A stretch of DNA of 63,280 bases. It comes from Flavobacteriales bacterium (GTDB taxonomy: Bacteria > Bacteroidota > Bacteroidia > CAIKAF01). The position numbers and the translations under genes were made by a program. Below, piece after piece: positions 1 to 7,861 of this stretch. The DNA lies in contig JANWWP010000029.1 of NCBI GenBank assembly GCA_025055575.1, positions 1-63,280 of the forward strand, in the 5' to 3' direction. Numbering within the stretch: position 1 is the first letter of the stretch; each line of letters opens with the position of its first letter. The notes beneath the pieces are model-generated. The model was not told the origin of the DNA, made no database searches, and worked only from the letters and a program-made list of their open reading frames with translations.

Positions 1-445
1 TTTTACACGTAAACTCAAACCCTTTATCCAGATAAACGGCGCCTATAAGAGCTTCGAGGCAATTTCCGGCTACGTCTTCGGGCATTTTCTGATACGAAAA
101 GTTTCCGATGATCATATCCTGAAGGTTCATCCTGTAAGCCAGTTTGTTCAGAGTGGCGCGGTTCACAAATTTCATTTTTCGCCGGGTGAGCTCCCCTTCG
201 TCTAAATGTGGGTATTTTTCGTAAAGAAAAGTGCCAACGGCTGCGTCCAGTATTAAGTCTCCAAGAAATTCCAGACGTTCGTTGTGGTTTTTGTAATGTT
301 CCCGCGTGTTGTTGGCGAAGGAGCTATGCAAAAAAGCGCGCGCGTACAGTTCGGGATTTCCGGGTCGGAAGCCGAGTATTTTCCGCAATTTTTTTTTAAA
401 ATGAGGGGGAAGGTATTCCGGCCACTTTTTTTTCCAAAAGGCCAT
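1..445 (-). CDS. rnc: Ribonuclease III, C-terminus beyond window
   Basis: Ribonuclease III cuts double-stranded RNA during rRNA and mRNA maturation. The frame starts with ATG at 445 and is still open at base 1, so about 148 N-terminal residues are present and the rest, including the dsRNA-binding domain, lies outside. The family signature NERLEFLGD is at residues 55-63. A second acidic motif (D124 and E131, before ALIGAVYLD) matches the other metal-binding part of the active site. It starts 14 bases after the fabF stop, and acpP-fabF-rnc is a classical bacterial gene order. The identification is firm; only the 3' end is missing. Confidence 0.95.
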   Translation of the reverse strand, partial: MAFWKKKWPEYLPPHFKKKLRKILGFRPGNPELYARAFLHSSFANNTREHYKNHNERLEFLGDLILDAAVGTFLYEKYPHLDEGELTRRKMKFVNRATLNKLAYRMNLQDMIIGNFSYQKMPEDVAGNCLEALIGAVYLDKGFEFTCK

Positions 446-459
446 AAGGAATGAAAAAA

Positions 460-1704
460 CTACAAGGCCTTCAAGATCACGGAAGCGTTATGCCCTCCGA
501 AACCAAATGTGTTGCTGAGAGCCGCCCTCACCACCCTTTTCTGAGGGACATGAAAGGTAAAATTGAGAGCGTTATCAATTTCAGGGTCGTCTTCAAAATG
601 ATTGATGGTAGGCGGCACGGCTTGCTCGTCTATGGCAAAAAGGCAGGCCAGGGCTTCCACAATTCCGGCCGCACCCAGGAGGTGCCCGGTCATGCTTTTG
701 GTGCTGCTGATATTAAGTTGATAAGCGTGCGCGCCAAATACCTCCAGGATAGCCCGTGTTTCAGCAATATCTCCGAGGGGCGTGGAGGTGCCATGGACAT
801 TAATATAATCGATGTCTTCGGGACGCATTCCGGCATCGGCCAGGCAGGCTTCCATCACCCGTCGGGCGCCCAGGCCTTCGGGATGGGGCGCGGTGATGTG
901 GTGGGCATCGGCGGTGCAGGCAGCGCCGGCCAGTTCACAATAAATGCGGGCCCCCCGTCGCAGGGCATGTTCATATTCCTCCACCACCATGGCGCCGGCA
1001 CCTTCACCCAATACAAAACCATCCCGCCCTTTGTCAAAGGGACGGGATGCCGTTTCAGGACTTTCATTCCGGGTGCTGAGGGCGTGCATGGCATTAAAGC
1101 CGCCTATCCCAGCCGGATTAACAGCCGCTTCCGAGCCGCCGCAAAGGATGAGATCGGCCTTCCCCAGCCGTATAAGATTTAAGGCATCAAACAAGGCGTG
1201 GGTGGAGGAAGCGCAAGCCGAAACTGTGGAATAATTGGGTCCCCGGAAACCATACTTTATGGAAATATGACCTGCGGCGATATCTACAATGGTTTTCGGA
1301 ATAAAAAACGGATTGAAACGGGGCGTGCCATCACCTCGGGCAAAGTTGCCAATCTCCTCCACCAGCGTGTCCAGCCCCCCTATGCCTGAGGCCCAGATTA
1401 CCCCGCAGCGTTCGGCATCCCAGGCGGAATTTTCTAAGCCGGCATCCTGAAAAGCCTCGTGCGCCGCCACAAGGGCATACTGAACAAAAGCATCCAGCTT
1501 TCGGGCTTCCTTTTTTTCAAGGAAATCCTCAGGGTTGAAACCTTTGACTTCACAGGCAAAACGGGTTTTAAACTTAGAGGCATCAAAACGCGTGATAGGA
1601 CCCGCGCCAGAACGACCATCAAAAAGTGCCTTCCGGAAAGCCAGTGCATTATTTCCGATGGGCGTGAGGGCCCCAATTCCGGTTACAACAACCCTGCGGG
1701 CCAA
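460..1704 (-). CDS. fabF: Beta-ketoacyl-ACP synthase II (KAS II)
   Basis: KAS II extends acyl-ACP by condensation with malonyl-ACP in cytoplasmic fatty acid synthesis. The 414 residues are full length for FabF. The catalytic triad is complete: Cys164 in VSACASSTHA, His304 in NVHGTSTPLGD and His341 in KSMTGHLLGAAG. The C-terminus carries the usual SNTFGFGGHN motif. It lies 12 bases downstream of acpP and 14 bases upstream of rnc, so the three genes are probably cotranscribed from the promoter before acpP. A second, more divergent ketosynthase is encoded at 5157-6377; this copy, next to acpP, is the housekeeping one. Confidence 0.97.
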   Translation of the reverse strand: MARRVVVTGIGALTPIGNNALAFRKALFDGRSGAGPITRFDASKFKTRFACEVKGFNPEDFLEKKEARKLDAFVQYALVAAHEAFQDAGLENSAWDAERCGVIWASGIGGLDTLVEEIGNFARGDGTPRFNPFFIPKTIVDIAAGHISIKYGFRGPNYSTVSACASSTHALFDALNLIRLGKADLILCGGSEAAVNPAGIGGFNAMHALSTRNESPETASRPFDKGRDGFVLGEGAGAMVVEEYEHALRRGARIYCELAGAACTADAHHITAPHPEGLGARRVMEACLADAGMRPEDIDYINVHGTSTPLGDIAETRAILEVFGAHAYQLNISSTKSMTGHLLGAAGIVEALACLFAIDEQAVPPTINHFEDDPEIDNALNFTFHVPQKRVVRAALSNTFGFGGHNASVILKAL

Positions 1705-1716
1705 GGTCGGGTGATT

Positions 1717-1956
1717 TTATTTCCCGGTGTTTTCTTCGATGTATTTAATGGCTTCGCCCACTGTGCTGATTTTCTCAGCTTGATCATCGGGAATGGTGAT
1801 GCCAAATTCCCGTTCGAACTCCATGATCAATTCCACGGTATCCAAGGAATCGGCGCCCAGGTCGTTGGTGAAGCTCGCATTTTCGGTTACCTCGGCTTCG
1901 TCAACACCCAGTTTGTCCACGATGATGGCTTTCACTTTTGCTGCAATATCAGACAT
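1717..1956 (-). CDS. acpP: Acyl carrier protein (housekeeping)
   Basis: This small acidic carrier holds growing acyl chains on a phosphopantetheine arm. The 79 residues match the family size. The attachment serine is Ser37 in the motif [10 protein letters not shown]. It precedes fabF with a 12-base gap. The 77 bases between it and the GH3-family gene upstream contain a TAATTTTG box (2007-2014), so acpP-fabF-rnc probably has its own promoter. A second ACP of different sequence lies at 4854-5123. Confidence 0.97.
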   Translation of the reverse strand: MSDIAAKVKAIIVDKLGVDEAEVTENASFTNDLGADSLDTVELIMEFEREFGITIPDDQAEKISTVGEAIKYIEENTGK

Positions 1957-2006
1957 AGCTTAAAGGATTTGAAGCTGCAAATTAATAACAGGCGTATCCA
2001 AAAAAC

Positions 2007-2014
2007 CAAAATTA
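2007..2014 (-). promoter_or_regulatory. Putative -7 box for acpP-fabF-rnc
   Basis: TAATTTTG on the minus strand matches the Bacteroidetes -7 consensus TAnnTTTG. It lies 50 bases before the acpP ATG, in the only sizeable gap of this part of the operon. No clear -33 element was seen. Confidence 0.5.
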
Positions 2015-2033
2015 CCAGGAATCATACCTTTTC

Positions 2034-3533
2034 TCAACCTTTCATGGCCGCTTCGATGGCTTCAGCGAAGTGGCGCTGGTTGGCCAGGCGCGGCACCTTA
2101 TTTTGCCCTCCTAGTTTGTCCTGGCTTTTCATAAGGCGCACAAAAGTACCTTTGGGACACACGGTTACCACAGCGGGCCGAATGGTCCTCCCGGTGACCA
2201 AGTCCCTGTAATAAATGTTGCGTTCCTGAAGGGCGGTGTCTAAACAGGTTGAAAAAAACTCCAGGTTTTCCGGGGGGGTATCAAATTCTACAAACCACTC
2301 GTGGTAGGGCAATCCAGATTCTGGATTCACCTGTGGCGCCACGTGGAACTCAATCACCTCAGCCCGGGTTTTATCAGCGGCTTGTTTCATGGCAAAGTCC
2401 ACTTCCTCCGCGATCACATGCTCTCCGAAAGCCGAAATAAAATGCTTGGTACGTCCTGTAACGCGAATGCGGAAGGGATCCAGAGATGTGAAGCGCACGG
2501 TGTCGCCCAGGTCATAAGCCCAAAGCCCCGCATTGCTGCTGACAACCATAGCATACTGGCGGCCTACCTCCACATTTTCCAGAGTGAGCCTCGGCGCATC
2601 CGGCTGGCCATGCTGTTCGAGCGGGATGAATTCATAAAAAATACCGGAATTGGTCTGCAGCAGGAGTCCCTCATCCTGTTTCAGATCCTGAAAAGCAAAA
2701 AAGCCCTCGGAAGCCGGGTATGTTTCAATTGTTTCCAATGGCCTGCCCACCATGTTGAGCAATTTATTTCGGTAGGGCTCAAAGTTGACCCCGCCGTACA
2801 CAAAATATTCTAAGTTAGGGAACACGTCGCACACTCTGGATTTACCGGTATAGTCCAGAAGTTTTTCAAAATACATCTGCACCCAGGGCGGGATGCCGCT
2901 AATGAGCCTCAAATCCACACGAGCTGTTTCCTCCACGATGCGTTCCACTTTTTTCTCCCAGTCTTCGATGCAATTGGTGTTCCAGGAAGGCACCTGATGG
3001 GTTTTTAACCAGAACGGCACCATGTGGTTCACAATCCCGGACAAGCGCCCTACATACATGCCAAATTTTTTCTTGAGTTTGGGACTTCCGGAAAGAAACA
3101 TCAAACGTCCGTCCATCACTCGGGCATTACCCGTTTCGTGAATCCGGCAAAAGACAGCATTACGGGCAGCTTTCACATGGGTGGGGGCCGAATCTTCTGT
3201 GAGCGGAATGTATTTGACGCCGGATGTGGTGCCTGAAGTTTTGGCTAAATATAGGGGACGCCCAGGCCAGAATAAATCTTTTTCACCGGCCAAAAGACGG
3301 TCAAAGAAAAATTTGAGTTTTTCATAATCCCGCACCGGAACGCGCTCCTTGAAGTCCTCATAATTCTTAATTTTCTTAAAGGCATGGTCTTCGCCAAAAC
3401 GCGTCAGTCGTCCGAAGTGTATCAAATGGTTGAAAAGAGCCTTCTGCGCAGCCAAAGATTCTTCGCGGCTTAAGCGAAGACCTGGAACCACCCAACCTGC
3501 GACCCTCTTAACAACCGCGGCTTTAATTCCCAT
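2034..3533 (-). CDS. GH3-family acyl-adenylate-forming enzyme
   Basis: This is a member of the GH3 auxin-responsive promoter family, part of the adenylate-forming superfamily that activates carboxylates with ATP. The substrate of bacterial members is not known to me. The nucleotide-binding motif SGTTSGVKYIPLTEDS is near residue 100, followed by YGGVNFEPYR and YPASEGFFAF motifs typical of the family. I chose ATG 3533 (MGIKAAVV) because the family usually begins this way; an in-frame GTG at 3560 would only lengthen the overlap with the preceding gene. It overlaps that small membrane-protein gene by 11 bases, so translation is probably coupled. It sits between the lipid module and acpP, which fits acyl activation, but that is inference. 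Confidence 0.85.
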   Translation of the reverse strand: MGIKAAVVKRVAGWVVPGLRLSREESLAAQKALFNHLIHFGRLTRFGEDHAFKKIKNYEDFKERVPVRDYEKLKFFFDRLLAGEKDLFWPGRPLYLAKTSGTTSGVKYIPLTEDSAPTHVKAARNAVFCRIHETGNARVMDGRLMFLSGSPKLKKKFGMYVGRLSGIVNHMVPFWLKTHQVPSWNTNCIEDWEKKVERIVEETARVDLRLISGIPPWVQMYFEKLLDYTGKSRVCDVFPNLEYFVYGGVNFEPYRNKLLNMVGRPLETIETYPASEGFFAFQDLKQDEGLLLQTNSGIFYEFIPLEQHGQPDAPRLTLENVEVGRQYAMVVSSNAGLWAYDLGDTVRFTSLDPFRIRVTGRTKHFISAFGEHVIAEEVDFAMKQAADKTRAEVIEFHVAPQVNPESGLPYHEWFVEFDTPPENLEFFSTCLDTALQERNIYYRDLVTGRTIRPAVVTVCPKGTFVRLMKSQDKLGGQNKVPRLANQRHFAEAIEAAMKG

Positions 3534-3873
3534 CAGAACCTGATTCTCCTTGATTTTCACTCAAACGTGTTCGCACATTCAAAGTCCACCGGTGCATTAG
3601 GTCCACTTCCTGAAGAAGTGAATCGGTTTGCCCTTGAAGCGCCACCAAGTCCCTGCGCAAGCTGGGGTCCGAGTATCCCGGTAAATACTCACGGATGGGC
3701 GTAAAGGCCACCAGGAAAAAAGTAAAAAAAGCTGTAAAAAACAACAAGGCCGATGCGGCCACTATTCCATCCAACAAAGACATACGGAATGAAAGCACCG
3801 GTTCATAGTCCGACTCCCTCAACACTTTAAGGCGCCAGGTTTCGGTCCAGATATTTTTCTTAAAAAACCGCAT
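3523..3873 (-). CDS. Membrane protein resembling the N-terminus of an M23 peptidase, lacking the peptidase domain
   Basis: This 116-residue protein has one transmembrane segment (about residues 33-57), then FTPIREYLPGYSDPSLRR and a short predicted coiled coil (about 75-105). That layout and the FTPIREYLPGY motif are, from memory, the conserved N-terminal anchor of Bacteroidetes M23/LytM-type peptidases, which normally continue for another ~170 residues into a peptidase domain. Here the frame stops and the GH3-family gene begins at once, leaving no room for HxxxD or HxH motifs. It may be a peptidase-less regulator or scaffold, or the remnant of a truncated gene. It lies 39 bases downstream of the acyltransferase gene in the same operon. 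Confidence 0.65.
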   Translation of the reverse strand: MRFFKKNIWTETWRLKVLRESDYEPVLSFRMSLLDGIVAASALLFFTAFFTFFLVAFTPIREYLPGYSDPSLRRDLVALQGQTDSLLQEVDLMHRWTLNVRTRLSENQGESGSDGN

Positions 3874-3912
3874 TTGGGAGGATGTTAATTTTTGAAAAAG
3901 ATTCGATGTCGT

Positions 3913-4854
3913 TTAGACTAATTTTTTGGCTAGGGTTGCATTAGGATTGGAAATTTTTTCTGGCCAGAAATCATAAAAGTTATACCACTGATGGGGATAA
4001 CGACGGACGAAAGGTTCCAACCAGAGAAAAAAATCCTCCATGCAGGCGGTGGCTTTTTGCCGCACATTCAAGGGGCCTGCGGAGTAGTTTCTGGGCGGCG
4101 TGGCATATAGATGGTACCGCTGTGCGCTCTCTTTGATGGCTATGCTGAATGAAACCGGCACATCCAAGGTGGCCGCAAGGATGAATGGACCTGCAGGTAC
4201 AGGTGCCGGAGCGCCAAGAAAAGACGTCCTAAAAGTGCGGGCCCCCGGTCGGAAACGGTCTCCGTGAATGGCGAGCAGACCACCCTGTCCAAGAAACTCT
4301 TTCATGCGCACAATATGGGATAAGTCCTCCCGCATGGCAATAAACACCACACGGCCTTCTCCTAATTGATTGTTTTCCAGACGGGAGAGGGTATCTTTAA
4401 TTTTTTCCCATTCATCATCATACAACAACACCCCCATGGGCCCGGGGACCCGGCTTAGGAAATGGGCCGATAGATTCCAGTTGCCAAAATGAGCGCCGAT
4501 GATGAGCCCCCCTTTTCCTTCCTCGGACATTCGGATGAGGTGTTCTTCACCGTCGAATAAAAATTCAAACTTTTGGCTTGCGCCGGATACAACGGCCACG
4601 CGGTCGATCATCGCCACACCGAAAGAATAAAAATGACGCACCACCGCTACTCCGGATCTCAGAATTCCATAACCCAGCCGTTGTCTAAAGAATTGAAAGG
4701 AGATGTTTCGGGCTTTTCCGGAAAAAATAGCGTAATAAATGACGACCAGCCCCAACAAAAAATAAGCAGGCCAGAGCCCTAGAGCCTTAATTGTGATGCC
4801 AAATATGCGATAACCTATAGGGGAGCCCCGTGAACGCCCGTCCCAGCCAGTCAT
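3913..4854 (-). CDS. LpxL/HtrB-type lysophospholipid acyltransferase
   Basis: This enzyme resembles lipid A late acyltransferases, which move an acyl chain from ACP to a membrane lipid at the inner membrane. An N-terminal membrane segment (about residues 20-45) precedes the family motif GAHFGNWN near residue 120. In the usual HX4(D/E) motif the sixth position is acidic; here His122 is followed by Asn127, and I confirmed the AAT codon in the DNA. The rest (GRVVFIAMRED, AIHGDRF, YNFYDFWPE) fits the family. Its ATG overlaps the stop of the ACP gene as TAATG, so the two are translationally coupled, which points to that ACP as acyl donor. The substrate is unknown. Confidence 0.85.
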   Translation of the reverse strand: MTGWDGRSRGSPIGYRIFGITIKALGLWPAYFLLGLVVIYYAIFSGKARNISFQFFRQRLGYGILRSGVAVVRHFYSFGVAMIDRVAVVSGASQKFEFLFDGEEHLIRMSEEGKGGLIIGAHFGNWNLSAHFLSRVPGPMGVLLYDDEWEKIKDTLSRLENNQLGEGRVVFIAMREDLSHIVRMKEFLGQGGLLAIHGDRFRPGARTFRTSFLGAPAPVPAGPFILAATLDVPVSFSIAIKESAQRYHLYATPPRNYSAGPLNVRQKATACMEDFFLWLEPFVRRYPHQWYNFYDFWPEKISNPNATLAKKLV

Positions 4855-5123
4855 TAGAGGGTCTTCTGATGGCGCGCAATGAAGTCGTAAAAATCCTGGA
4901 ACGTGCGAATATTTTGAAAGTCCTCGGCTTTCATTTTAAAACCAAAAACATTCTCAATAATAACGACCATATCTACGTAATCCAGACTGTCCAAATTTAA
5001 TGATTCCCGAAAAGCGGCATCGGGCCGAAGAATATCTGGATCGGCTTCGAATTCATCAATTAAAAATTGGTTGACCAATTCGCGAACGCGGACATGAAGC
5101 TCACTTTGTACAGCTTTATCCAT
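4854..5123 (-). CDS. Acyl carrier protein, second copy (dedicated)
   Basis: This is an 89-residue acyl carrier protein with attachment Ser46 in LNLDSLDYVDM. Its sequence differs clearly from the housekeeping AcpP at 1717-1956. It lies between a ketosynthase (33 bases upstream) and an acyltransferase that begins inside its stop codon (TAATG). Carriers in this position usually serve a specialised acyl chain, for example in aryl polyene, flexirubin or lipid-decorating clusters, and not bulk fatty acid synthesis. The role is inferred from context. Confidence 0.9.
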   Translation of the reverse strand: MDKAVQSELHVRVRELVNQFLIDEFEADPDILRPDAAFRESLNLDSLDYVDMVVIIENVFGFKMKAEDFQNIRTFQDFYDFIARHQKTL

Positions 5124-5156
5124 AAACGGGGTTTAAAAATAATTTGCAAAGTTAGG

Positions 5157-6377
5157 TCAAACTTTTTTCAAAATTATTGTGGAATTTGTGCCACCAAACC
5201 CAAAAGAGTTTGAAAGAATACAGTTGAGTTGAGCATTCAATGCCTTCGTTGGGATATGAAGCCGGGAAGCGTAAGTATCCGGTTCTTCGAGGTTGATGTT
5301 GGGAGCAATAAAGTCGTTCTGCATCATCAAGATGCAATACACGAGTTCGCTGGCTCCGGCCATCCAGCATTCATGCCCCGTCATACTTTTCGTGGAGGTG
5401 ACGGGAACGGAGTTGTCGCCAAATACTTCCAGGATGGCGCGGGCCTCATTTTCATCACCCACCGGGGTGGATGTGGCATGGGCATTGACATAATCTATTT
5501 CACGGGGACTTAAACCGGCTTGTTCAAGAGCCATAAGAATGCTCCTTTTAGGGCCTTCCACATTAGGCTGGGAGATGTGGTCGCCGTTGGATGAAAATCC
5601 ATAACCTACCACCTCGGCCAAAATTTTGGCGCCCCGCCGGCGGGCGCTTTCCAAATTTTCAAGAATGAGGGTGGCGCTGCCTCCGCTGGGCACCAAACCG
5701 TCCCGGTTTTTGTCGAATGGACGGCTGGCTTTTTGGGGCGCCTCCTCGCGCGTGGAAAAAGCGCCTAAGGCATCAAAACTGCCGAAAGCCCAGGGATTCA
5801 CTTCCTGAGCCCCGCCCGAGATTACAATATCTTGCAAACCCTGGGCTATCATCATGTAGGCAAGGCCCACGGCATGAGACCCACTGGCGCAGGCGCCGCT
5901 CACCGTAAAATTGATGCCTTTCAAGCGCAAAATGGTGGCAAGGTTCATAGTCACCGTGGAGTTCATGGCCTGAAAAACATAGCCACTGCCCATGAGCGTT
6001 GTATCTTTTTTGGCCCGCATGATGTCACAGCCTTCCACCACCGCGCGCGCTGAACTGTCGTTGCCAAAAATGATTCCGACTATATGCTGATCTAAAAAAT
6101 CCTGATCCAGACCGGCCATCTTTAAGGCTTCCATAGTGGAGATATACGCATATTCGGCTTCCTCCGCCATACACACCCGGGCTCTGCGCTCCACCAAGCC
6201 TTTCAGATTAGCGGGAGGCACTTTGCCTGTGAGGGCAGAACGAAACCCCATCGCTTTCCTTTCAGGATCAAATACAATACCCGATTTCCCTGCAAATAAG
6301 GCCTGAGTGACTTCCTCCACACCCAGCCCGATGCAGGAATAGATGCCAATCCCCGTCACCACCACCCGATGTCGCAT
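5157..6377 (-). CDS. Beta-ketoacyl-ACP synthase family protein, second copy
   Basis: This is a ketosynthase of the FabF fold with 406 residues. Cys163 (VSGACASGSHA), His300 (NAHATSTPVGD) and His335 (SMTGHECWMAG) form a complete catalytic triad, so it should be an active condensing enzyme and not a chain-length factor. The GHECWMAG and HATSTP variants separate it from the housekeeping FabF at 460-1704, which has GHLLGAAG and HGTSTP. It is 12 bases downstream of the DUF1571 gene and 33 bases upstream of the second ACP. Related KS-ACP-acyltransferase sets occur in Bacteroidetes polyene or flexirubin-type loci, but no dehydratase, ketoreductase or aromatic-starter gene is seen here. Confidence 0.9.
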   Translation of the reverse strand: MRHRVVVTGIGIYSCIGLGVEEVTQALFAGKSGIVFDPERKAMGFRSALTGKVPPANLKGLVERRARVCMAEEAEYAYISTMEALKMAGLDQDFLDQHIVGIIFGNDSSARAVVEGCDIMRAKKDTTLMGSGYVFQAMNSTVTMNLATILRLKGINFTVSGACASGSHAVGLAYMMIAQGLQDIVISGGAQEVNPWAFGSFDALGAFSTREEAPQKASRPFDKNRDGLVPSGGSATLILENLESARRRGAKILAEVVGYGFSSNGDHISQPNVEGPKRSILMALEQAGLSPREIDYVNAHATSTPVGDENEARAILEVFGDNSVPVTSTKSMTGHECWMAGASELVYCILMMQNDFIAPNINLEEPDTYASRLHIPTKALNAQLNCILSNSFGFGGTNSTIILKKV

Positions 6378-6389
6378 TGGACAGATTTT

Positions 6390-7247
6390 TTAAAAATGGT
6401 AATCCGGATTCTTTCGGTCAAAATCTTTCGGACCAAAGGCCGGATTGAGAATTAAATTCTTGTAATGATATTCTTCAAGAAGGCCTTTGTCATCATACAC
6501 CTGCTGGAAGATTGGCATCAGATTGATTTTATCGATGTACAACACCACTTTCTTGGCAAACATATTCGGAATCTCAATTTTCTGCCCCGGCTTCACACTG
6601 GTGTAAAACGAAAGATTGTTGTGTTCCAGAATCATATACTCGTTGAGAAATAAGCGCCGGGCAATTTTCACCAGGTCTTCGCCCTCCTTCACGGTATAAG
6701 AAATCCACTTAAAAGGTTTATAATCCAGAACCACTTCGTAGCAGTCTCTTCCATGGAATTTTGTCTCACCTTTTAAAGTGTAATACTCGTCGAATTTGCC
6801 TTCTTTATCTGCCACTTCCATCGCATGTTTAAGCAAGGATCGCGAATAATCAAAACCGTTCTCAAATAAGGTGTGGTGCTCATCTTTCCGAAGGGTTTTG
6901 CCATAAGGATCAAAATCAAAATCCACAAAACTCAGCAGCTTTTTATTGGGGTTCACATACGCTTTGCCGTTGTTTTCGCCATCCACGTACAAAACCTCCA
7001 CACCCGGGTCAGGTGAATAAAAATAAATATAGCAGGAGAAAGGGGATTTCCTGTATTTGATTTCCAACTCGCTCTCGCGGTATTTGGCGCCAAATCGTTC
7101 TTTTTTGTACAGGGTGTATTTCATGGTTTGAATGGTGGCCATCTTGGCCAGCATATCTTCCGCCAGCTTACGTTTATTGGGTTGGGCAAGAATTAAGGTG
7201 TTCTGGGAGAGGAGATTAAAAAATATTAACAAGCCAAAAAATCGCAT
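6390..7247 (-). CDS. Exported DUF1571 protein with LysM-like segment
   Basis: A signal peptide (about residues 1-21, ending near LILAQ) leads into a beta-rich region resembling DUF1571 (MKYTLYKKERFG, SPFSCYIYFYSPDPGVEVLY, about 40-180). A LysM-like segment follows (YTVKEGEDLVKIARRLF to PGQKIEIPNMF, about 183-230), which suggests binding to peptidoglycan. The fold resembles periplasmic lipid- or lipoprotein-carrying proteins, so a role in moving the product of the downstream KS-ACP-acyltransferase module is possible but not shown. It is the first gene of the operon, with a TAATTTTG promoter box 18 bases upstream. Confidence 0.75.
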   Translation of the reverse strand: MRFFGLLIFFNLLSQNTLILAQPNKRKLAEDMLAKMATIQTMKYTLYKKERFGAKYRESELEIKYRKSPFSCYIYFYSPDPGVEVLYVDGENNGKAYVNPNKKLLSFVDFDFDPYGKTLRKDEHHTLFENGFDYSRSLLKHAMEVADKEGKFDEYYTLKGETKFHGRDCYEVVLDYKPFKWISYTVKEGEDLVKIARRLFLNEYMILEHNNLSFYTSVKPGQKIEIPNMFAKKVVLYIDKINLMPIFQQVYDDKGLLEEYHYKNLILNPAFGPKDFDRKNPDYHF

Positions 7248-7265
7248 AATCGTGAGATATATCCT

Positions 7266-7273
7266 GCAAAATT
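7266..7273 (-). promoter_or_regulatory. Putative -7 box for the DUF1571-KS-ACP-acyltransferase operon
   Basis: TAATTTTG on the minus strand, 18 bases before the ATG at 7247. It matches TAnnTTTG and is the only such box before this operon. Confidence 0.55.
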
Positions 7274-7399
7274 AGCAAAGCGCCTCGGTGTCTGCCTGCT
7301 GCTTGCATTCCGCCCCAACGACGCGGTGTCACAGATTTATCTGCACTGTTTTTAAGCATGCTGAGCACAAAAAGCCTCCCATAGCCCCTTCCTGAAATG

Positions 7400-7407
7400 T
7401 ACTTTTG
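7400..7407 (+). promoter_or_regulatory. Putative -7 box for the DUF4293 gene, near-leaderless
   Basis: TACTTTTG lies only four bases before the ATG at 7412. If it is the -7 element, the transcript starts at or within a few bases of the start codon. Confidence 0.55.
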
Positions 7408-7411
7408 AGGC

Positions 7412-7861
7412 ATGATTCAAAGGGTGCAAACCTTCTACCTTTTGGTGGCGGCGGGCATTGGTATTTTTCAGTTGTTTATTCCCTTTGTAAAATTTCGCAT
7501 GCCCGACGATGGGATTTGCCAGGTGACAGGGCTTTCCACTTTTAGCGCCGGGATGTGGCATGTGGGTATTCTTCTTTTGGCCCTCATTGGAACGTCCCTT
7601 TGGGCCGTTTTTCAGTTTCGTCGGAGGCCCCGTCAGCTGAAAATTACACATTTCGCTGCTTTGTGTGCCCTGGCTGCCACGTTGGCCGCCCTGGTGGCGG
7701 TGTATGCTGCCCCGCCTGATGTGTGTAGCGGCGGTACTGTCGATATCGGAGGCTCTGGAGGGCTGCTTATGATGCCCCTTGCCATTTTTGCGCTGCTATT
7801 GGCTTCACGCGGAATCCGAAGGGATGAAGCCTTGGTGCGCAGCGCCGATCGGATACGTTAA
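7412..7861 (+). CDS. DUF4293 family membrane protein
   Basis: This 149-residue integral membrane protein has four predicted transmembrane segments (about residues 8-25, 47-67, 78-98 and 112-130). The opening MIQRVQTFYLLVAA is characteristic of DUF4293, a Bacteroidetes family of unknown function. Its stop codon overlaps the stop of the convergent deacetylase gene within TTAATAA-type sequence. A TACTTTTG box sits just before the start codon, so translation probably begins without a leader. Confidence 0.85.
   Translation: MIQRVQTFYLLVAAGIGIFQLFIPFVKFRMPDDGICQVTGLSTFSAGMWHVGILLLALIGTSLWAVFQFRRRPRQLKITHFAALCALAATLAALVAVYAAPPDVCSGGTVDIGGSGGLLMMPLAIFALLLASRGIRRDEALVRSADRIR

Noticed and set aside
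451-2211. Plus-strand open frames of 240-250 codons opposite fabF and acpP
   Set aside because: They mirror strongly conserved genes in codon-biased DNA; their translations lack known motifs.
3913-7247. A full flexirubin or aryl polyene cluster
   Set aside because: No dialkylresorcinol synthase, aromatic lyase, ketoreductase, dehydratase or exporter is in the window; only a KS-ACP-acyltransferase core is present.
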